Assembly: GCA_016781115.1 (NCBI GenBank)
Contig: JADDQX010000062.1
Location: forward strand, 1-11,408
Source of the DNA: Actinomycetota bacterium
GTDB taxonomy: Bacteria; Actinomycetota; CADDZG01; WHSQ01
DNA: 11,408 bases
Direction: 5' to 3'
Made by a program: the position numbers and the translations under genes. Of this stretch, positions 6,512-11,408 are shown piece after piece (the first letter of the stretch is position 1; each line of letters starts with the position of its first letter). The notes under the pieces are model-generated. The model was not told the DNA's origin and made no database searches. It saw only the letters and a program-made list of their open reading frames with translations.

Positions 6512-7633
6512 ATGGCGGCACCAGGAAAAGGCCTAGAAGGTGTGGTCGCGGCCGAGACCGCGATCAGCGACATCGACGGCAGAGAAGGCGTTCTCTCATA
6601 CGTCGGCTACGACATCCATGACCTGGCTCCCAACGCCACCTTCGAGGAGACCTGCTACCTGCTCCACAACCTCGAGCTCCCCAACGAGCAGCAGCTCGAA
6701 GAGATAAAGGAGCAGCTAGGGCGGGAGCGAGAGCCGAACGACTTCGTCATGGAGCTCATGCCTCAGCTGTCGCAGAACACCGCTCCGATGTCGATGCTGC
6801 GCACGGCCTGCTCGGCCTCATCCGCGAGGGACCCGGACGGATGGGACACCTCGGAGGGAGCCAACTACCGCAAGGCGATGCGCCTCATCGCGGTCTTCCC
6901 GACGCTGGTCGCGTACTACGACCGGCTGCGCAAGGGGCACCCGCTCGTGCGATCGGACGCGAGCCTGTCGCTGGCCGCGAACTTCCTCTACATGCTGAAG
7001 GGCGACAAGGCGGACGACGAGGAGGCGCGCATCTTCGATATCTGCCTCACGCTGCACGCCGATCACACGATGAACGCCTCCACGTTCGCGGCGCGCGTCT
7101 GCGCCGCCACGCTCTCCGACATCCACTCCGCGGTGACCGCCGGTATCGCGGCTCTCAAGGGTCCGTTGCACGGGGGCGCGAACGAGCAGGTGATGCGCAT
7201 GATCAAAGAGATCAAGGAGCCGTCGAAGGCACGCGACTACATCATCAACCGGCTGCGCAACAAAGAGAAGGTGATGGGCTTCGGACATCGCGTCTACAAG
7301 ACCGAGGATCCCCGCGCTACGCATCTCCGGCGGATGGCGAAGGAACTGGCCGAGAAGTCCGGCGACGGCAACAACTACGAGATCAGCCAGGAGATCGAGA
7401 AAGCGGTCATGGACGAGAAGGGGATCTATCCCAACGTCGATTTCTACGCGGCTTCCGTCTACGGCTACCTCAAGATCCCGACGGACCTCTTCACGCCGGT
7501 GTTCGCGTGCAGCCGCGTGTCCGGATGGACCGCGCACGTGCGAGAGCAGTACGCCGATAACCGGCTGATCCGCCCCGACCACGCCTATGTTGGCCCCGAA
7601 CGCCGGAGCTGGAAGCCGCTCTCGCAGCGCTAG
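6512..7633 (+). CDS. gltA: Citrate synthase
   Basis: This enzyme condenses acetyl-CoA with oxaloacetate to citrate, the entry step of the TCA cycle. The 373-residue product has the catalytic triad in the expected order: His220 in LKGPLHGGANE, His259 in MGFGHRVYK, and Asp310 in YPNVDFYAA. A conserved HADHTMNAST (182-191) helix and Arg residues at 260, 335 and 354 fit citrate binding. The length matches the short dimeric citrate synthases of Gram-positive bacteria and archaea rather than the longer NADH-regulated proteobacterial form. The N-terminus (GLEGVVAAETAISDIDGREGVL-type start) is the usual family beginning and supports the ATG at 6512; GGAAAGG at 6493-6499 is a somewhat distant ribosome binding site. 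A methylcitrate synthase role cannot be excluded from sequence, but the neighbouring icd and mdh favour citrate. The stop shares CTAG with folD. Confidence 0.93.
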   Translation: MAAPGKGLEGVVAAETAISDIDGREGVLSYVGYDIHDLAPNATFEETCYLLHNLELPNEQQLEEIKEQLGREREPNDFVMELMPQLSQNTAPMSMLRTACSASSARDPDGWDTSEGANYRKAMRLIAVFPTLVAYYDRLRKGHPLVRSDASLSLAANFLYMLKGDKADDEEARIFDICLTLHADHTMNASTFAARVCAATLSDIHSAVTAGIAALKGPLHGGANEQVMRMIKEIKEPSKARDYIINRLRNKEKVMGFGHRVYKTEDPRATHLRRMAKELAEKSGDGNNYEISQEIEKAVMDEKGIYPNVDFYAASVYGYLKIPTDLFTPVFACSRVSGWTAHVREQYADNRLIRPDHAYVGPERRSWKPLSQR

Positions 7634-8514
7634 TCGTTCAGAACCGACCCGGCCGCCGACGAGGCCCGGCGCGCAAGCGCAACCGTGTTCTTCAGCAGCA
7701 TCGCGATCGTCATCGGACCCACCCCTCCCGGGACCGGCGTGATCGCCGACGCGATCTCTCTGGCGGCCTCGAAATCCACGTCGCCCACGAGGCCGTCGTC
7801 GGTCCGGTTGATGCCCACGTCGATCACGGCAGCGCCCGGCCTGATCATCGGCCCCGTGATGGCCTTGGCGCGGCCGATCGCGGCCACCAGCACGTCCGCC
7901 CGCTTCGTGTGCTTCTCCAGATCGCGCGTGCCGGTGTGACAGACGGTGACGGTCGCATTGGCGCCGGGTCCCTTCTGCACCATCAGCGCCGCCAGGGGCT
8001 TGCCGACGATGTTGGAGCGCCCCACGACGACCACCTCTGCCCCGGATGTCTCAACGTTCGAGCGCAACAGCAGCTCCTGGATCCCAGCGGGCGTGGCGGG
8101 GGCAACGATCCGATCGCCGCTCAACAAGCGACCGAGGTTGTAAGGGTGGAACCCGTCCGCGTCCTTCGCAGGATCTACTCGATCTAGGACCAGTTGCTCG
8201 TCGACATGCTCCGGCAGAGGCAACTGAACCAGGATCCCGTGCACCTGAGGGTCCGCGTTCAGCTGGTCCAGAAGGTCCAGCAGTTCCGACTGCGGGGTGC
8301 TGGCCGCGAGATCGTGGTCCCACGCTTTTATGCCGGCCTCGGCACAAGCCTTGCGCTTGGACCGCACGTATACGTGTGAAGCAGGATCGTCGCCGACGAG
8401 GACGGTCGCGAGCCCGGGCGTGACGCCCGTGGCAACCAGCGCGGCCGCCTCCTCAGCGACCTCCTCGCGCACCTGTTTCGCGATCGCCTTGCCGTCGATG
8501 ATGTTTGCGGTCAT
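7630..8514 (-). CDS. folD: Bifunctional methylenetetrahydrofolate dehydrogenase / cyclohydrolase
   Basis: FolD interconverts 5,10-methylene-, methenyl- and 10-formyl-tetrahydrofolate in the cytoplasm, using NADP. The 294-residue product has the active-site pair Tyr49 and Lys53 in YVRSKRKAC and a VQLPLPEHV motif. PATPAGIQELL, the Rossmann element VVGRSNIVGKPLAALM and the C-terminal signature TPVPGGVGPMTIAMLLKNT follow. The ATG at 8514 opens the canonical MTANIIDGKAIA start and has a purine-rich GAGGGGGAG just upstream; an in-frame ATG 10 codons earlier lacks this fit. 10-formyl-THF is the cosubstrate of PurH, whose gene end lies about 2.8 kb upstream on the same strand, with two unrelated genes between. 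The stop overlaps the gltA stop by 4 bp. Confidence 0.95.
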   Translation of the reverse strand: MTANIIDGKAIAKQVREEVAEEAAALVATGVTPGLATVLVGDDPASHVYVRSKRKACAEAGIKAWDHDLAASTPQSELLDLLDQLNADPQVHGILVQLPLPEHVDEQLVLDRVDPAKDADGFHPYNLGRLLSGDRIVAPATPAGIQELLLRSNVETSGAEVVVVGRSNIVGKPLAALMVQKGPGANATVTVCHTGTRDLEKHTKRADVLVAAIGRAKAITGPMIRPGAAVIDVGINRTDDGLVGDVDFEAAREIASAITPVPGGVGPMTIAMLLKNTVALARRASSAAGSVLND

Positions 8515-8516
8515 CG

Positions 8517-8525
8517 CTCCCCCTC
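8517..8525 (-). promoter_or_regulatory. Ribosome binding site that sets the folD start
   Basis: On the minus strand GAGGGGGAG ends 2 nt before the ATG at 8514, and its GAGG part is spaced 7 nt from it. This favours the 8514 ATG over the in-frame ATG at 8544. Confidence 0.6.
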
Positions 8526-8542
8526 TGCCTCGGTCGAGCGGC

Positions 8543-8548
8543 ATCCTA
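8543..8548 (-). promoter_or_regulatory. Possible -10 box for folD
   Basis: TAGGAT on the minus strand fits TANNNT and would give a leader of about 20 nt that contains the folD ribosome binding site. No clear -35 is seen. The spacer to the divergent MFS gene is only 70 bp, so the two promoters must be nearly back to back. Confidence 0.3.
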
Positions 8549-8572
8549 CTTACGCTCGCTATCGCGCACCTC

Positions 8573-8584
8573 TACCATCGCGAG
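8573..8584 (+). promoter_or_regulatory. Possible -10 box of a leaderless promoter for the MFS gene
   Basis: TACCAT at 8573-8578 fits TANNNT and lies 6 nt before the GTG at 8585, the same spacing as before the racemase-family gene. The only purines before the start (GAG) are directly adjacent to it, too close to serve as a ribosome binding site. A weak TTACGC 17 nt upstream of the box (8550-8555) is a poor -35 match. Confidence 0.35.
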
Positions 8585-9880
8585 GTGAAGAACAGCCCCA
8601 TCGCAACCATCCGGATACTCAGGCCGCTTCAGATCAGGGACTTCCGTCTCCTGTGGACCGCGATGACGGTGTCGTTCTTCGGCGACGGCATCTATCTCGT
8701 GGCGATCGCGTGGCAGGTCTACGAGCTCTCGAACGTGCCGACCGCGCTGTCTCTCGTCGGCGTCTCGTGGAGTCTCCCGATGGTGCTGTTCCTGTTGATC
8801 GGCGGGGTGCTCACCGACCGCTTCGAGCGCAGGCGCATCATGATCTGCGCCGACGCGCTGCGAGGAGCGAGCGTGACGTTGATGGGGGTGCTCACGATCG
8901 CCGGCGTGATCGAGCTGTGGCACTTGGTGGTGCTCGCCGTCGTGTACGGGGTCGGGCAGGCGCTCTTTGCCCCCTCGTTCGGAGCGATCGTGCCGGAGAT
9001 CGTGCCGCGCAACCTTCTGACGGAGGCGAACTCACTCGACAGCTTCGTCCGGCATTCGGCCGAACGGCTGTTCGGCCCGGCGCTGGGCGGCTTCGCGATC
9101 CACCTCTTGGGCACAGGAGGCGCCTTCTTGATCGATGCCGCTACGTTCGCGTTCTCCGGGATCGTCCTCCTCAGGATCGCTCGTCGTCCCGTCGCGAACG
9201 AACAAACGCAGCCGGCGCTCGACGGCATCAAAGAGGGCTTCAGCTACGTTCGCTCGCAGCCGTGGCTGATCGCGACGCTGCTGTCCGCGCTCGTGACGTT
9301 GCTGTTCGCGCTGGGGCCGTTCCAGATCCTCCTGCCGTTCCTGGTGAAGAACGAGCTTCATGGCGACGCCGCGGACCTCGGCCTCGTCCTGGCGGCCGGC
9401 GGGGTGGGCTCTGTGCTCGCGTCGCTGCTGCTGGGACAACGCGGTCTGCCTCGCCGCCACATCACCTTCATGTACGTGATGTGGGCGACCGGCATCGGAC
9501 TGCTGGTGGTGTACGCGGTTGCCACCGAGCTGTGGCACGCGATCATCGCGGAGCTCGTGGCATGGGCCGCATTCACGGCCGGAATGATCGTGTGGACCAC
9601 CTTGATGCATCGCCTCGTCCCGAGCCGTCTGCTCGGCCGCGTGACGAGCGTCGACTGGATGGTCTCGACCGCGTTCGTTCCCTTGTCTTTCGCCCTGACC
9701 GGCCCCGTCTCCAACGTGATCGGCGTGCGCGCGACCTTCTTCTGGGGAGGGACGCTGGGGGCGTTGGCGACGCTCGCCTTCCTCCTGTGGCCGGGGGTCC
9801 GGGACACCGAGAGCGACGGCTCGATGCAGCGCCCGCCGGTGCAAGAAGAACTGATCCTGGCTCCGACAGAGGGGGGCTAG
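8585..9880 (+). CDS. Major facilitator superfamily transporter (DHA3 / EntS-like exporter)
   Basis: The 431-residue product is a polytopic inner-membrane protein with about 12 hydrophobic segments. It starts LRPLQIRDFRLLWTAMTVSFFGDGIYLVAIAW, the usual opening of the DHA3 drug/siderophore exporter branch. A motif A-like loop, GGVLTDRFERRR (73-84), follows helix 2. A central cytoplasmic segment IARRPVANEQTQPALDGIKEGFSYVRSQPWL joins the two six-helix halves, as in that branch. Substrate is unknown. The reading frame stays open far upstream on the folD antisense strand, but that part has no MFS character; the GTG at 8585 is the first start that gives a normal N-terminus. It diverges from folD and converges on the secreted protease gene, sharing CTAG at 9877-9880 with it. 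Confidence 0.88.
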   Translation: MKNSPIATIRILRPLQIRDFRLLWTAMTVSFFGDGIYLVAIAWQVYELSNVPTALSLVGVSWSLPMVLFLLIGGVLTDRFERRRIMICADALRGASVTLMGVLTIAGVIELWHLVVLAVVYGVGQALFAPSFGAIVPEIVPRNLLTEANSLDSFVRHSAERLFGPALGGFAIHLLGTGGAFLIDAATFAFSGIVLLRIARRPVANEQTQPALDGIKEGFSYVRSQPWLIATLLSALVTLLFALGPFQILLPFLVKNELHGDAADLGLVLAAGGVGSVLASLLLGQRGLPRRHITFMYVMWATGIGLLVVYAVATELWHAIIAELVAWAAFTAGMIVWTTLMHRLVPSRLLGRVTSVDWMVSTAFVPLSFALTGPVSNVIGVRATFFWGGTLGALATLAFLLWPGVRDTESDGSMQRPPVQEELILAPTEGG

Positions 9881-11223
9881 CGGCGAGTGTGAACCGTCAG
9901 AAGCTCGGAAGCACCTTCGGTGTGATCATCATCTTGCTGCGCCCAGAAAGACCTGAAGGTCGCGCGCCGGAACTTCGCCCGTAACGAGGTGACCGCGCGG
10001 CAGTTCGCATCCAACTCCACCTCCGCGATCGTCCTCATCCCATCATCGAACCTGCGCTGCAGCGCGACGATCGTTCCTTCGTGTCCATCACAGGAAACGA
10101 GTGACATCGTTGCTTGGAAGCGAGTTCCCCGGCGCGGGCGGGTGGTCGAGAACACCAGTTGCGCCTGCGGATCTACCGGCTCGGGACGAGCGCTGGGCGA
10201 AGGCTCCGGAGAGGCGGTGGGCGAAGGCTCCGGGTGGGGTGGGGGCACAGGCTCGGGCTCCGGTGCAGGAGCCGGCGCGTTGCCGAAGACGATGTAGCGA
10301 TTCACACGGGAACCGATATTCCAGTGACTGGCCAGCCATTCTCCGGGCTCTGGGTTGGCGTCGAAGTAAGTGTCGTACCCGCAGTCGTAAAGGACGGAAG
10401 TGGGACAGGCGCGAGACGTGCTCGGGTAACACATGACGTCCAGCTGCTCGGTGCAATGCTGCGTCCCGTCGTGGTTCGGCGCGCCGCTTTGGACGGCACC
10501 CTGGTTGTGTCCGTTCTCGTGCATCGGGGTCCGGCTGAACCAACATTTTTCATAGGTGACGGCATAACCCCCGGAGTTGTTGCGATTGTCTGCGGTCGGT
10601 CGAGAATCTAGTGAAATTTCCGCGATGCCGCAGATGCCCGGGAAGTTCCCGTCGTAGAAGATCGAGTAGTCGACGTTGGGATCGGTGAATCCCGCGTTGC
10701 GAGCCGCTGCAACGACGGTACTGAAGTAGGGAACCAGCGTGGGATTGACGAACCCGTCGACGCGGATCTCACCAGTGGCGTCACAAGCCACGCGATAGTC
10801 CGCGGTCACTCCGCCGGATTCGAGCGCCGCCTGGTTCAGCAAAGCATTCATGTTGCGGATATGGGTGCGGATCTCCTCCTTGACCTTGTCCAACCGGCTT
10901 TGTGAGATGACCGCAGGGTGTCCGTACAGAACGTGTTGCACGTTCCCGGTCGCGCAGACCGGCGGTCGCTGGGGAGCTCCGGGAGCGAACGGATTCAATG
11001 ACACATCCGCCCGCAGTGGGTCACCTCCGTGAGTGGTCATCGAGTAGCCGTCCGGGAGGGTGACGCGATAGAGGCCGTTCGGCAACAGCTCGGCTCCGCT
11101 CCCCAGCCCAGCCGCGGAAGCCACGCCCTGCGCCCGAGCCTGTCCGGACACGGGTTGGACCAGGAGCAGAGCCATGATGACCGCGAGGATCATCCGAAAC
11201 AGGTGATACGTCCTATCCGCCAC
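9877..11223 (-). CDS. Secreted zincin-type metalloprotease-like protein with Pro-rich linker
   Basis: The 448-residue product starts with a signal peptide: basic YHLFR, hydrophobic MILAVIMALLLV, and a likely cleavage after QARA near residue 32. The core carries HENGHNQGAVQ (235-245), an HExxH zinc motif with Glu236 as catalytic base, followed by a Cys-rich stretch and DVMCY (262-266), which resembles the Met-turn of metzincins. The usual third ligand at HExxHxxGxxH/D is Gln245; His251 or another downstream residue may replace it. I recall similar HExxHNxGAVQ...DVMCY proteins from Streptomyces and other actinobacteria, mostly uncharacterised. A DCGYDTYFDANPEPGEWLA region closes the domain. A Pro/Glu/Ser linker (about 315-352) leads to a 95-residue C-terminal domain, possibly an Ig-like beta-sandwich. 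At least nine Cys suggest disulfides. The GTG at 11223 is chosen because GGGGGGG lies 7 nt upstream. It is probably extracellular. Confidence 0.8.
   Translation of the reverse strand: MADRTYHLFRMILAVIMALLLVQPVSGQARAQGVASAAGLGSGAELLPNGLYRVTLPDGYSMTTHGGDPLRADVSLNPFAPGAPQRPPVCATGNVQHVLYGHPAVISQSRLDKVKEEIRTHIRNMNALLNQAALESGGVTADYRVACDATGEIRVDGFVNPTLVPYFSTVVAAARNAGFTDPNVDYSIFYDGNFPGICGIAEISLDSRPTADNRNNSGGYAVTYEKCWFSRTPMHENGHNQGAVQSGAPNHDGTQHCTEQLDVMCYPSTSRACPTSVLYDCGYDTYFDANPEPGEWLASHWNIGSRVNRYIVFGNAPAPAPEPEPVPPPHPEPSPTASPEPSPSARPEPVDPQAQLVFSTTRPRRGTRFQATMSLVSCDGHEGTIVALQRRFDDGMRTIAEVELDANCRAVTSLRAKFRRATFRSFWAQQDDDHTEGASELLTVHTRR
10194..10233. repeat. Two 16-bp direct repeats, 24-bp period, in the Pro-rich linker
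   Basis: TGGGCGAAGGCTCCGG occurs at 10194-10209 and again at 10218-10233, exactly 24 bp apart and in frame. On the minus strand each copy encodes Pro-Glu-Pro-Ser-Pro in the linker of the secreted protease, so slippage or unequal exchange would change linker length by 8 residues. Confidence 0.8.
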
Positions 11224-11230
11224 TGCCCGA

Positions 11231-11237
11231 CCCCCCC
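11231..11237 (-). promoter_or_regulatory. Ribosome binding site that sets the secreted-protease start
   Basis: A run of seven G on the minus strand is spaced 7 nt from the GTG at 11223. An alternative TTG at 11241 would lie before this run and would have no ribosome binding site. The GTG also places basic residues directly before the hydrophobic signal sequence. Confidence 0.55.
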
Positions 11238-11287
11238 GCAAGATGCCCGTTTCGCGAGGGTTCGCCCACTAGGAGCTATCACCTGCA

Positions 11288-11319
11288 CCCCGCGCCGAAC
11301 CGGTTCTCGCTCCCCGCGC
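11288..11319. repeat. Direct repeat pair around a 10-bp palindrome, between purH and the protease gene
   Basis: CCCCGCGC occurs at 11288-11295 and 11312-11319. Between the copies lies the perfect palindrome GAACCGGTTC (11297-11306). It lies 74-105 bp upstream (minus strand) of the protease GTG and just after the purH stop. It could be an operator for the protease gene. The palindrome has no loop and no following U-tract, so it is not an intrinsic terminator. Confidence 0.35.
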
Positions 11320-11321
11320 GG

Positions 11322-11408
11322 CTAGTGGCGGAAGTGGCGGCGGCCCGTGAACACCATGGGGATCCCGTGCTCGTCCGCGGCCGCGATGACCTCCTCATCG
11401 CGCACGGA
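11322..11408 (-). CDS. purH: Bifunctional AICAR transformylase / IMP cyclohydrolase, C-terminal end (cut by window edge)
   Basis: From the window edge the minus strand encodes 28 residues ending in TAG at 11322. The sequence SVRDEEVIAAADEHGIPMVF followed by TGRRHFRH matches the very conserved C-terminus of PurH (consensus S.RD.EVI.AAD..GI.MVFTG.RHFRH). PurH carries out the last two steps of IMP synthesis, with the transformylase half using 10-formyl-THF. That links it to folD on the same strand. Only the end of the protein is present, but the match is distinctive. Confidence 0.88.
   Translation of the reverse strand, partial: SVRDEEVIAAADEHGIPMVFTGRRHFRH

Noticed and set aside
6818..7582. 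Long open frame antisense to citrate synthase (254 codons)
   Set aside because: It lies fully inside a gene with intact catalytic motifs and has no recognisable family; a codon-bias shadow.
8297..8584. N-terminal extension of the MFS gene over folD
   Set aside because: It runs antisense through the folD N-terminal coding region and is not MFS-like; the helix pattern begins right after the GTG at 8585.
9032..9844. Long open frame antisense to the MFS gene (270 codons)
   Set aside because: Composition is dominated by Arg, His, Glu and Gln with no domain pattern, a typical GC-rich antisense shadow of a membrane-protein gene.
10194..10260. CRISPR-like or minisatellite array in the protease gene
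   Set aside because: Only two 16-bp copies with an 8-bp gap, in frame and coding for a Pro-Glu-Ser linker; coding repetition explains it.
11297..11306. purH terminator at GAACCGGTTC
   Set aside because: The palindrome has no loop and no U-tract on the minus strand, so it cannot work as a standard intrinsic terminator.

Overview
The window looks like chromosomal DNA from a high-GC actinobacterium-like organism, probably an uncultured lineage. The grounds are the GC-rich codon use, frequent GTG and TTG starts, starts that look leaderless (TANNNT box 6-7 nt upstream), and a purH-folD-icd-mdh backbone that I recall from actinobacterial genomes. Both ends cut genes: an ECF sigma factor at the left (minus strand) and the last 28 codons of purH at the right (minus strand).

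Left accessory part (1-4283). A partial ECF sigma factor (minus) diverges from a plus-strand run of four genes: a four-helix membrane protein of unknown function, a stand-alone AMP-forming acyl-CoA synthetase, a proline racemase/hydroxyproline epimerase family enzyme, and an ornithine cyclodeaminase/mu-crystallin family enzyme. The last two overlap or abut at their stop/start codons and are probably one transcriptional unit acting on proline-type or D-amino acids.

Central-metabolism part (4280-8514). mdh and icd lie on the minus strand. gltA (citrate synthase) diverges from icd across a 124-bp region holding a 17-bp dyad and a 14-bp palindrome. folD follows on the minus strand. Three TCA-cycle enzymes (oxaloacetate to citrate, isocitrate to 2-oxoglutarate, malate to oxaloacetate) are therefore grouped. 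folD supplies one-carbon folates, which purH uses in its formyl-transfer step.

Right part (8585-11408). A plus-strand MFS exporter diverges from folD and converges on a minus-strand secreted zincin-type metalloprotease, which has a signal peptide, an HExxHxxGxxQ motif, a Met-turn-like DVMCY, a Pro-rich linker and a C-terminal domain. Then comes the 3' end of purH. The MFS and protease genes sit between purH and folD.

The most striking structural pattern is at the gene ends. All three convergent gene pairs overlap by exactly 4 bp at a shared CTAG, so each TAG stop sits inside the opposite gene's stop. TAG is also the commonest stop (8 of 11 visible). I see no rRNA, tRNA, CRISPR array, insertion sequence, attachment site or phage gene. 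No stretch over 300 bp lacks a gene. I found nothing I would call a new multigene system; the unusual points are architectural or concern individual enzyme subfamilies.
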